Assembly (NCBI GenBank): GCA_013115145.1
Contig: JAAPAO010000031.1
Span: forward strand, 1-64,000
Origin: Perkinsus chesapeaki
Taxonomy: Eukaryota; Perkinsozoa; Perkinsida; Perkinsidae
Reading direction: 5' to 3'
DNA: 64,000 nt
Position 1 is the stretch's first letter; the number at the start of each line of letters is the position of its first letter. Shown here in pieces: positions 22,530 through 31,047 of this stretch. A program made the translations under genes and the position numbers. The notes below the pieces were generated by a model. The model worked only from the letters and a program-made list of their open reading frames with translations, did no database searches and was not told the origin of the DNA.

Positions 22530-23371
22530 GAAGATAGACCCGGCCCGAACATCTTCACGGTGGTATCGGCGTTGTCCTTATCTTCTTGCACATCAGCGGC
22601 AGTCTCGGTCAACAGTTGTATAGTACTCTCTGCTATTGTATATGTGAACCACGACGATGTTGAGATGTTCAAAGTGACCTCTGTCATTTTGTGTTATAAT
22701 TCTGTCCCATATTCATCGTCACGTTTCGCCATCTCGAGGAGTCTAGCTCCGGCGGCGCCAAACTGGTGCGGTTGTTTCAATATGTCTTCCATCTCACTAT
22801 GTCCTCATTATTACAAGGAAGCCTCTAGTGTTGACCTAGTGCTAGCGCCGTCGAATGGTGATCCGAGAAAACGCTCGATCATTTGAGAGGTCAATGACGT
22901 AGCGTATCGGACGTTACTTGCAATCCAGCTGGCTAGTACCTGTGCGGATGCCACTGCTGCGACCGGCAACGAAGCATACTACTGAACTTCCTGGCTGGAA
23001 GCAGTAGCAGTATCTCTTGGTATCGGCTTTCCTCTCATAGAGTGTATACAGGCCGGTGGCGACCACAATATTAGTATTAAAACCTAAATGCGAGTCGAAG
23101 CTGGGCAAGCTCGATCAATTATGGGTAGTCGAGTGTGGGTAAGTCGATAGAGAAGTAAATGAGCTCGTAATTCCCTATACTACTTATCGATATTTCAGTG
23201 TCACGTCCTGTATCCAGGCCGTTTTTGACGTTAAGATCCAGCAAACTTGTATGTTACACCTTAGCGTTTCATCCTCATTCCCTGAATAACAGCCACGAGC
23301 TCGACGATACTTCCCTTGACAAGAGTAATCATCAGAAAACGACTCAGAGGCTCTGAGCTTCCTCTTGACCA
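22530..23371. other. intergenic, diverged 3' flank of copy 2
   Basis: No gene recognised. A segment near 22645-22700 (CGATGTTGAGATGTT ... TTGTGTTA) resembles the 3' flanks of the other protease copies near 24940, 26600 and 28455, consistent with a conserved 3' UTR or inherited duplication flank. Confidence 0.45.
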
Positions 23372-23530
23372 TTCTCTAGCTATCATGTCCAATCCTTGCC
23401 CAAAGCCTGAGAGAAGCTGCTAAAACCATTGCACAATAACAATAACTGTTCATGACTCTCAATGTCATACACTTTACTGGTGTCTGCTCTTGACTACCAT
23501 ACTCGTTTTGTTCTCAATTCAATACAGGCT
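23372..23530 (+). repeat. duplicated flank shared with 21130-21280
   Basis: This segment matches 21130-21280, including AAGCC(C/T)GAGAGAAGCTG, AACTGTTCATGA and ACTTTACTGGTGTCT-like blocks, with scattered differences. In the first location it spans the last codons of the coiled-coil gene and the region upstream of protease copy 2. Here it lies directly upstream of protease copy 3. It likely carries the protease promoter. Confidence 0.7.
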
Positions 23531-23571
23531 TTATCATACAACGAAAGTCGATATAGTTAGTTCTGTTAGTA

Positions 23572-24768
23572 ATGAGCAAATCTCAGTTCCGTGCTACTGA
23601 CTTTATCCAGCTGATATCCTGTGCCGTGATCTTCTACCACTGCCGTTGGTCGCTGGTACTGATAGCATTCCTAACAGCGATAGCGTCTGCCGAGGCGGCG
23701 CCCATAGCCCTGCCTTTCACGGGACGCAGGGCGTCTCTGGGTCTAGACGGCCAACACGTAGCCTTGCGCATCGATACCGGCAGTGCAAGGTATTTCGCTA
23801 TTAACGGGCCCGAATACGAAAAACAGAACGGGGAGGGAAGCTGCAAAAGTAGTGGAGCTTGTTATTTTTGCCCTCCCAATAATCCATGTGATGATATACT
23901 CCATCGACAACGTTGGCATGTTAGATTCCGAAATGGTGTCAGTTATGCATACGTGGAGCACACTGTGACTTTGTCGATTGGTGGGATGACGATTCCTAAT
24001 TTCAAGTTTGGGCTCGCCATAGAGTTCAATGACGAAAGCGGCGAGAGAGCGCCATTCTCCACTGGTGGGCAACTTGGCCTATCGTACGGGCGCGAGGGCA
24101 TCCCAGAGACATTCTTGGAACAGCTGCAAGCGCGAAGAGTCATTGCGCACCTCACGTATTGGGTTCGTACTGATGAAGGAGCCTCGTCCTTCAGTGGCAA
24201 ACTCACACTGGACGAATCACCCAAGACTGATGCCTACGCCATACGTCTGAGAAGCGATTCGCGACAACTGAAGGTCTCAGTTTGGTCTTTACACTTTCTG
24301 AGCCCTCAGGGCCGCTTCATGCCAAGGCGGTTATTACAGCCGGCGAAGATCGCAACGCAGCGTCCAACTCTCATATCAGTTGACACCGGCGCCGCGTCTA
24401 TCCATGCAGAATTGGAAGATTTCAACAGATTCACAGAGGTTGCTCAAAGATACCTCAGACGAGATAGCGAGTCAGGGCTCTATGTAGTCAACAAGACAGA
24501 TATTACTAACCTGCCAGCCTTATTTTATGGTATTGGCGACTTGCATAACCGAGCTGGCATCAGGATACAGCCTAAGCATTACGTGAAGTGTGAGAACGAT
24601 GGAAATGGTGCTTGCTTTGTCTACTTCCGTTACTGGTCAGAAAACGCGTGTGTACTCGGCCGTCCTTTCTTTCACGCCTATGATGTCGGGTTCGATCTCG
24701 AGTCTGATCCACCCTCCATTTACCTCAAGTCTGATGACGTTTATGACGAAGTTGAAACCATGGTCTGA
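23572..24768 (+). CDS. aspartic protease-like copy 3 (intact)
   Basis: Intronless, 398 residues, true ATG at 23572. The N-terminal hydrophobic leader (SCAVIFYHCRWSLVLIAFLT) indicates a signal peptide or signal anchor. Both catalytic motifs are canonical: RIDTGSARYFAINGPEYE and SVDTGAASIHAE. A Cys-rich insert (GSCKSSGACYFCPPNNPC) follows the first motif. LSYGREGIPETFLEQLQARR, QPKHYVKCEN and LGRPFFHAYDVGFDLESDPP match the rest of the pepsin fold. This is the best candidate for an active enzyme with canonical motifs and a leader. Secreted or endomembrane A1 proteases cleave proteins at acidic pH; the substrate here is unknown. It lies third in a five-copy same-strand array. Confidence 0.88.
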   Translation: MSKSQFRATDFIQLISCAVIFYHCRWSLVLIAFLTAIASAEAAPIALPFTGRRASLGLDGQHVALRIDTGSARYFAINGPEYEKQNGEGSCKSSGACYFCPPNNPCDDILHRQRWHVRFRNGVSYAYVEHTVTLSIGGMTIPNFKFGLAIEFNDESGERAPFSTGGQLGLSYGREGIPETFLEQLQARRVIAHLTYWVRTDEGASSFSGKLTLDESPKTDAYAIRLRSDSRQLKVSVWSLHFLSPQGRFMPRRLLQPAKIATQRPTLISVDTGAASIHAELEDFNRFTEVAQRYLRRDSESGLYVVNKTDITNLPALFYGIGDLHNRAGIRIQPKHYVKCENDGNGACFVYFRYWSENACVLGRPFFHAYDVGFDLESDPPSIYLKSDDVYDEVETMV

Positions 24769-25219
24769 CAGGAGGGGAAGATTCAGTTACTACGTAGGAT
24801 GGTTCTTTCGAGTGGTTTGGTTCCACATTTAAGCTTGTTTGATTACTGTCGAGGATTTAGTAGTGCTCCCAGCACTGTGCTGATTGCTAGTATCCGTAGC
24901 GTATTCTAGTAGAGTAGATGGTTTTGTTGATTACACATGATGTTGATGGCTCTAAGATGTTTACCAGGTCTGACCAGTTGCCTTGTTATCAATTAATGCG
25001 CCAGGCAAGTGTCGCTGGGATTAGATCATGTCGACCTATTTTATTATGAAATTCCTGTGGTGTATTTTGCTTGAGCAGCGTAATATGGAACTGTCTCGCG
25101 TTTCTCCATGGGTACGATGTGATGGTAGAGTGTCATCTGACCGATTTCTATCCTTAACCACCGTGGTAGTTCTGTTATTAATTCGATTTATCTGCTACTT
25201 ACATAAAGTTTCACCGATA

Positions 25220-26440
25220 ATGGTCGAGCCTCGGTTGCCTGCCATTGTCTCTACGTTGTTGATAGCTTCTGTAGGTATCTTATCCCACTGCCTCTCGTTA
25301 TCAATTCTCATGGCATTCCTCCCGAGGCCGGCATTCATAGCAGCCATAATGTCTGTTAAAGCGTCGCATATAACCATACCTTTCGCCGATAACAGAGTAT
25401 CTCTAGCCCTAGACGGCCAGTACGCCAACTTCATGATCGATACTGGCAGTGCAAGGTCCTTCGCTATCTATGGGCCAGAGTACGAAAGAAGAAACGGTGA
25501 AGGAAGCTGTAAACATGTTGGAGTTTGTTACTTCTGTCTTCCCGATAGTCCATGTCATGATATTTTCGAGAGGAAGAAATGGAATGTTAGATTTAGCGAT
25601 GGTGACGTGTATACATACGTGGAACATACTGTGTCCTTGAAGATTGGTGAAGTAACGATAAAAGACTTCAAGATTGGACTCGCTATAGACTTTTATAATG
25701 ACAGGGAAGACCAAATGACAGTCCCCGTCTGTGGGCAACTTGGTCTATCATACGGCCGGAAAGGTATCCCAGAGACATTTTTAGAACAGTTGCAAAGGCG
25801 CGAAGTGATTACCCATCTCGCATACTGGGTTCGGACTGGCCAGGACGGATCTTACTTCGCTGGTAACCTCACACTAGATGATTCATCGAGGACTTACTCC
25901 TACGCTATGCGCCTGAGCACCACTTTCGCCCTTCAAAGAAGGAAATTTTATCTCCCTGTTTGGCCTCTGCAGCTTATGAATCCACCGAGTCACTTCATAC
26001 CACGCCGGCAAACAGAGGCGCTTGAAACGAATCGAGTTAGGCCAGCACTCGCCAACGTAGACACTGGCGCTGGGGCTATTTTCACAACATCTGGAGATTT
26101 CGAGTTTTTCCTAGAAGCTGCTGGGAGATACCTCTGGATGGGAGCTAAGTCGCAACTGTTTATGGTAAAGAAGGGTGATGTTGACAATCTGCCCACGTTA
26201 ATATTTGATATAGGAGAATCAAGCATCAAGAACCGCATAAGACTGAGGCCAAAACATTACGTGCGATGTGATCAATACGATAATTGCTTTGTACACATTA
26301 TCTCTGGGGCGGACGGCTCTTATTCATTCGGCCAACCTTTCTTTCATGCTTATCACGTAGGATTTGATCTCTCTTCTACAACGACTTCAATGTATCTGAA
26401 AGCTCAAGAGTTCGAGGAGGCGGTTGCAAGTTTAGTGTAA
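25220..26440 (+). CDS. aspartic protease-like copy 4
   Basis: Intronless. The open frame extends back to an ATG at 25028, but the ATG at 25220 (MVEPRLPAIVSTLLIA) is preferred because the leader after it aligns with the N-termini of copy 3 and of the unrelated gene at 28815. That gives 406 residues. The leader VSTLLIASVGILSHCLSLSI is hydrophobic. Catalytic motifs are MIDTGSARSFAIYG and NVDTGAGAIFTTSG, both canonical. The C-terminal half has FGQPFFHAYHVGFDL. About 360 bases (25346-25700) are nearly identical to copy 2, then identity drops, then resumes at 26080-26145, a mosaic pattern. Confidence 0.88.
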   Translation: MVEPRLPAIVSTLLIASVGILSHCLSLSILMAFLPRPAFIAAIMSVKASHITIPFADNRVSLALDGQYANFMIDTGSARSFAIYGPEYERRNGEGSCKHVGVCYFCLPDSPCHDIFERKKWNVRFSDGDVYTYVEHTVSLKIGEVTIKDFKIGLAIDFYNDREDQMTVPVCGQLGLSYGRKGIPETFLEQLQRREVITHLAYWVRTGQDGSYFAGNLTLDDSSRTYSYAMRLSTTFALQRRKFYLPVWPLQLMNPPSHFIPRRQTEALETNRVRPALANVDTGAGAIFTTSGDFEFFLEAAGRYLWMGAKSQLFMVKKGDVDNLPTLIFDIGESSIKNRIRLRPKHYVRCDQYDNCFVHIISGADGSYSFGQPFFHAYHVGFDLSSTTTSMYLKAQEFEEAVASLV

Positions 26441-27214
26441 CCCGATAAAATACAGACCAGGGTCATATAGTATGCTGGTGGTGTTGTGATCACCGTTCAT
26501 CTTCTTACACTTTAGTAGTTATAAGCTAGCAACGGTATTCTACTCGCTGCTGCTTCTGCTGTTGTTGGGAATGTCTTGTGGAACACGGCGATGTTGAGAT
26601 GTTGTGCGAAACTTCTGTGACCTTGTGTTAATAATTTCTGAGGAACTCTTGTCGGTTGATCTAGCAAAACAAAGATCTTCTTGGACTACATCAATACTCG
26701 CTAACGGTATGGCATTCTGCCATGAGAAGCTGTGCCTTCATAGCTGTTGTTATGTTTCTCCACTTGAAGCCACGTAAGTGAGTCATGTTCTGAAGGTTAC
26801 CTGCTTTTGGCGGCTCATCGTATAGATTGAGTTTATGCGAGTTCATGTGTATAAGTACACATAAATAATGTTTACATTTTAAGGACGAGGTCATATGCAA
26901 AATACGATATTGCCTGAATTTTAGGCCTTGGTACAAACGGGGAGTCCCGAGCGTCTCCTCATTCTGCAGCCTGTCACTATAAAAAGTACAAGTTGCCAGA
27001 ATTATTCGCCTGTTTCGGTCGCTCGTATGCCCTGTTGAACAGGAACATGAATCTCGCATGCATTCTTGAACTATGATCGCTAGTAATACATTGCGTCGAT
27101 TTGGGGAGAGTTTTTAGTTTGGCTCAACTGATGTTGAGTTTGGCCTTTGGAATTTGGAATTTGGAATTTGGATAGTGCGTTTATAACATACGCTGTGTAC
27201 CTAGGTTATCTATC
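26441..27214. other. intergenic between protease copies 4 and 5
   Basis: About 770 bases. It contains the conserved 3'-flank motif near 26585-26630 and a 7-bp tandem repeat at 27146-27171 directly upstream of copy 5. A minus-strand ORF at 26691-27059 has no recognised features and no supporting context. Confidence 0.45.
27146..27171. repeat. 7-bp tandem repeat upstream of protease copy 5
   Basis: TTTGGAA-type units occur three and a half times in a row, about 45 bases before the copy 5 ATG. It could be slippage-prone promoter sequence. Confidence 0.85.
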
Positions 27215-28315
27215 ATGGGCGTCATCCTCTCAAGAACGTTTTACCTTGTTCCACTGGGCTTCGTGCAATGCTCGCCTATAACCCTACAGTTCGTCAACAA
27301 CATGGTCACCCTCAGTTTGGATGGTCAATACGTTGACTTATTCATGGATACCGGCTGCCCAGAGTCGTTTGCTGTATACGGGCCCGAATATGAAAGACAA
27401 AATGGCAATGGGACCTGCAGAGATATCCAAGGTTGTTACTTTTGCACTCTTAGTAATCCTTGTGATGACATATTCGAGCGACGACGTCGGTCCATTAAAT
27501 TCGGAGATGATGGCGAATATACACTCGTGGAACACTCTGTGTCCCTGACGATTGGTGGGATGACGATTCCTAATTTCAAGATTGGGCTCGCTATCAATTG
27601 TTATGGTGGGAAATGCAAGAGGGCAAAGGGGAGTATTCTGGGGGTGTTGGGCCTATCTTACGGTCGTGAGGGTATTACAGAGACATTTCTAGAACAGCTG
27701 CAAAGACGCAAAGCGATTTCAAGTCTAAAATATTGGGTTCGCACTGAGCGGAGTGTATCCGCTTTTGATGGTAATCTCACACTAGATGACTCCACAAGGG
27801 ATAACTCCTGCATTTTACATCTGAGCAGAGTTCCGCGTCGTTTAATGCTCCCGGCTTGGCCGCTGCAACTTCTGAGTCCTCAAGGTCACCAACTGACGCC
27901 TAGATCAGGAAGCTTATCGGAGGGGGAGAGAGCGATAGCAGTGGACACCGGCGCTACTCATATATTTGCGTCTCCAACAGATTTCGAGAAATTCGAGAAA
28001 TCCACTGGAAAATATATCTGGCAGAATGCTGGGCTTCTGTTGGTGAATAAGACAGATGTTCACAACCTACCCACATTACTTTATGGTATCGGGGAACCAA
28101 ACATGAAAAGTGCCATAAAAATTCAGCCAAAGCATTACGTGAGATGTTTGAGTGCTCTCTGCGTCGTGCGCATCGTCCCGCGCGCCAGCTATCCTTCTGC
28201 ATTCGGCCGTCCTTTCTTCTACGCCTATGATGTAGGGTTTGATCTCGAGTCCAATCCACCCTCGATATATCTCAAGGCTAAGGATGCTGATAATGAAGTT
28301 GAAACTATAGTCTAA
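27215..28315 (+). CDS. aspartic protease-like copy 5
   Basis: Intronless, 366 residues, ATG at 27215 (MGVILSRTFYLVPLGFVQCS), a short hydrophobic leader different from that of copies 3 and 4. The first catalytic motif is FMDTGCPESFAVYGPEYE, where the usual Ser/Thr after DTG is Cys. The second is AVDTGATHIFAS. A Cys-rich insert, GREGITETFLEQLQRRK-type block and FGRPFFYAYDVGFDLESNPP are present. Its 3' end and flank are nearly identical to pseudogene copy 1. In A1 proteases the Ser/Thr of D-T-G-S/T hydrogen-bonds the catalytic Asp, so Cys may alter activity. Confidence 0.87.
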   Translation: MGVILSRTFYLVPLGFVQCSPITLQFVNNMVTLSLDGQYVDLFMDTGCPESFAVYGPEYERQNGNGTCRDIQGCYFCTLSNPCDDIFERRRRSIKFGDDGEYTLVEHSVSLTIGGMTIPNFKIGLAINCYGGKCKRAKGSILGVLGLSYGREGITETFLEQLQRRKAISSLKYWVRTERSVSAFDGNLTLDDSTRDNSCILHLSRVPRRLMLPAWPLQLLSPQGHQLTPRSGSLSEGERAIAVDTGATHIFASPTDFEKFEKSTGKYIWQNAGLLLVNKTDVHNLPTLLYGIGEPNMKSAIKIQPKHYVRCLSALCVVRIVPRASYPSAFGRPFFYAYDVGFDLESNPPSIYLKAKDADNEVETIV

Positions 28316-28814
28316 CGTTACAGGAGGATATGATTACTAGTCACGACTTCGAGGGTGTTGATGACACATTCCAGCTTACTGCACTTGGCAACTGGAAAAG
28401 TCTGAGTAATGCTTCCTTGTATGTGTCGAGAGCATCGTCGTCGTCTTGGTTACGCATGATGTTAATGATGTTGACATGTTCAACTGCTCAGCTCACTTGT
28501 GTTACTATCAATTTCCACTTCAGACAAAAGCGTGGCAGCTGACCCCGGGGCGACTGCTGTTTCCTTACTCGTTGCTTTTACGTCTCCTAAGAGCTCGGCA
28601 ATACATCAATCAACAAAATGGGGTTCAGCTCATGTCAACTTATTTCGCATTGCCTTTATCTCGAGAAGATGAATCAGATGGTATCTTTGAGTAGCTATAA
28701 ATCGCTCAAATGAAATCATACCCTCACCCACCTAATGTGGTAACTCATAATCAAAGACGACATAGCTTGCGTTCCTATTTTAATACTTCCATTTCGATAA
28801 AGTTTTTTTCGGCA

Positions 28815-29945
28815 ATGAACCACCCTCGATTATCGGTTATTGACTCTACGCTGTTGGTAGCGTGTGTGGGTGTACTCTATCACTGCCACTGGTCGTTAGT
28901 GCTGCTGGTGTGCCTCCCGGTTGTGTACCTTCTGTCATCTAGTTCAGCGCCAATTGTTACGCGCAGTCCGCTCAAAGTGGTCCCGGCAGCTACTAGAGCT
29001 GCGTGCGAACAGGAGCCAGAACCTCCTGTCCGGCGAAGCGAGCCCGCCTCCGTGCCAAGTGCAGCTCGGCCTAATCTTGGCGCCCTGGACTCCGTCGTTG
29101 AGACTGGTGTACTATGGAACTGTCTAGAGTTTCTCGATGGTGACGGCGTGATCGCTCTCATGAGAATAATCGGAGAGTCCCATCCCATGTATTCTCCGGA
29201 GCAAATCGACAAGCGTATCTTCGGCGAGCTTCTCGGCGGTGCTCCTAGGCAACATCGGCTACCCAAAGGCTGGAAAAACCAACAGACCTGGCTGCTCATA
29301 CAAAATATTGGGCTCGAGTATCTTTGCGAACTACGTATTGCCGCCTCAGACCTCACAGGGCAGCCCATACAGTTTTTCGATCCTTCGGTGGACTTTAAAT
29401 CGGGTATTCTCCGACGAATCCGTGCCACTGAGGGCTCGACCAATGAGATTCTTGAGTGGGTGTTGGGCTCTAGCATCTACCTCCTAATGGGAATCTTACC
29501 CACCGACAACAGCATTGACATCATATCACTAGTATTTTATCTCAACCCAGCTGGCCGCCCATGCTTGCTCTTCACCAGAGGGACCCGGCGGATATCCCAG
29601 CGCAAATTCAGTAAACTAGATGTGATGATGTGTCGGTTACCAAACCAGTCTGATGTGGACTTTGTGCACCCCTTCCGTGATTTCTATGCAATCTCCGAGG
29701 GCACGCTGCGACTAGATCAGAGCTTGATCTCACCGAAGAGTCTTTTACGAATAGATAAGGGGAATGTTGTGTCGGCCAACGCTGGATCACCATGCGCTAT
29801 GGTGGAGCTGATGGCCCTAATGGGCACGCCAGAAGTGATACACGCGGAGAGCATTTCAACTTCTGCTGTAACAGTTGATCGTACTCTTGTTAATATGATT
29901 CGTCGACACGCTCAAGTACCCTTATCATATTTCATCATTCTTTAG
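28815..29945 (+). CDS. unrecognised protein with protease-family leader
   Basis: A long intronless ORF. The frame opens at an ATG at 28710, but the ATG at 28815 (MNHPRLSVIDSTLLVACVG) aligns with copy 4's leader (MVEPRLPAIVSTLLIASVG) and is preferred, giving 376 residues. After the hydrophobic leader and a Pro/Ala/Arg-rich linker (to about residue 90) the body is globular. It reads SVVETGVLWNCLEFLDGDGV, SPEQIDKRIFGELLGG, NQQTWLLIQNIGLEYLCELR, IIGLVFYLNP-like and DKGNVVSANAGSPCAMVELM. There are no DTG motifs and no similarity to pepsin. The first body helix is faintly F-box-like, but I would not call it that. It immediately follows the protease array on the same strand. Confidence 0.7.
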   Translation: MNHPRLSVIDSTLLVACVGVLYHCHWSLVLLVCLPVVYLLSSSSAPIVTRSPLKVVPAATRAACEQEPEPPVRRSEPASVPSAARPNLGALDSVVETGVLWNCLEFLDGDGVIALMRIIGESHPMYSPEQIDKRIFGELLGGAPRQHRLPKGWKNQQTWLLIQNIGLEYLCELRIAASDLTGQPIQFFDPSVDFKSGILRRIRATEGSTNEILEWVLGSSIYLLMGILPTDNSIDIISLVFYLNPAGRPCLLFTRGTRRISQRKFSKLDVMMCRLPNQSDVDFVHPFRDFYAISEGTLRLDQSLISPKSLLRIDKGNVVSANAGSPCAMVELMALMGTPEVIHAESISTSAVTVDRTLVNMIRRHAQVPLSYFIIL

Positions 29946-29990
29946 CTCAATCACAGTTATCGGCAACTGATTACAATCGATCAATTAAAC

Positions 29991-30448
29991 ATGTATTATT
30001 ATTTCTTATCCCAAGCAGATGTGGCCCATCTGACAATGGCCAATACACCACAACGTATCACGCCGGAACAGCTGTCTAGTTTTCCGGTAATGGTCAAAAG
30101 ATAGCATTTGCACAATTTCCTTATTAATCGTGTTCCTTTTGATCAACAGGTTACTCCTCGAACACCACACAATCTCCGCTAAGAAATGAACTTTCTTCTG
30201 TAGACTTTAGAGTTTCTAACTTCCGTGCTAAATACCTGAATCGAGCCATCACAGTAATGGTATCGCACTGGTTTCAGTACTACACCACTCTTGGGTACGT
30301 GGTCGAAGGACTATGCTCTTTCCACTGGCTGAGGAGGAACCATAAGGCTTCCGAGCTTACGCCATACAAGAGCCATCCACGCATCTGGGACGCCGTTAGA
30401 GATCATCTCGCTGAGGGTCACCAACCAATTCTTATGTTAGAAACCTAA
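29991..30448 (+). CDS. hypothetical protein, two exons
   Basis: ATG at 29991 opens MYYYFLSQADVAHLTMANTP and QRITPEQLS. After an AT-rich intron ending CAACAG (about 30150), a second exon reads NTTQSPLRNELSSVDF, FRAKYLNRAITVMVSHWFQY and EGLCSFHWLRRNHKASEL, stopping at 30448. The donor site is not settled. Parts of it are repeated in diverged form at 30888-31090 (FLSQP..., LRNQLPSVDL, FRAKYLEQ), so it belongs to a local duplicated family. No function recognised. Confidence 0.45.
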
Positions 30449-30544
30449 CAAAACATTAGTGAAGAGGAATGTCGGTGGAGTCGGCCCATCTATCCAAGTT
30501 GGGACACCTGGAGCTCCCAGTAGCGTGGAGCCTACCCTTTCCTG

Positions 30545-31020
30545 ATGGACCCTTCGGAGAGCGCTCCAGACGCTCTTGACTCGTCAGCAGCTGCTTCCGA
30601 TGGATTGACACGTGTGCCGAGTCCATTTATGGCTTGTGGGATTGATGCCTCGGCCCGCGCAGCCCGAGCCGGAGATGCTTGCGAAGGAGACATCGAATCT
30701 ATCCCATCCCCTAACATCGCCGCCGTGTCGATGATGGCTATTCGCCAAATAGTGTTTGGTCGGCATCGAAAGAAGGGAGGTAGCAATGTAAGCCAGACGC
30801 AAGGTCTTCATTGTCCATTGATGAAATCATAAACTCTTCACCACCCTCGGCGAATAGTGCTTGGGGAGTGAATGAGCGAATTAAGTGTTTCTTATCCCAA
30901 CCAAGATTTGAGTTGATTGGCCCCGATCAGTCTTTATATAGAAAGAATTTGAGTTGCCGTAAGACCAGCAAGACTATCGACCGTCTTATGATACTCTTAA
31001 ACGCAACAATAGCCCCTTTG
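30545..31020 (+). CDS. hypothetical ORF with diverged repeat of upstream gene
   Basis: A true ATG at 30545 opens MDPSESAPDALDSSAAASDG, an acidic, Ser/Ala-rich stretch, then GDIESIPSPNIAAVSMMAIR and FGRHRKKGG. Downstream (30888-31090) sequence resembling the gene at 29991 appears. Whether this is one gene, two fragments or a decayed copy is unclear. The minus strand here is also open for part of its length. Confidence 0.3.
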
Positions 31021-31047
31021 CGAAATCAACTTCCTTCTGTAGACTTG

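Noticed and set aside
25028-25219. Start of protease copy 4 at the ATG at 25028
   Set aside because: The 64 extra residues have no counterpart in paralogs, whereas the ATG at 25220 aligns with the leader of the gene at 28815.
28910-29130. F-box in the gene at 28815 (VLWNCLEFLDGDGVIALMRI)
   Set aside because: Spacing is only loosely similar, and the usual Leu-Pro start and Trp pattern are missing.
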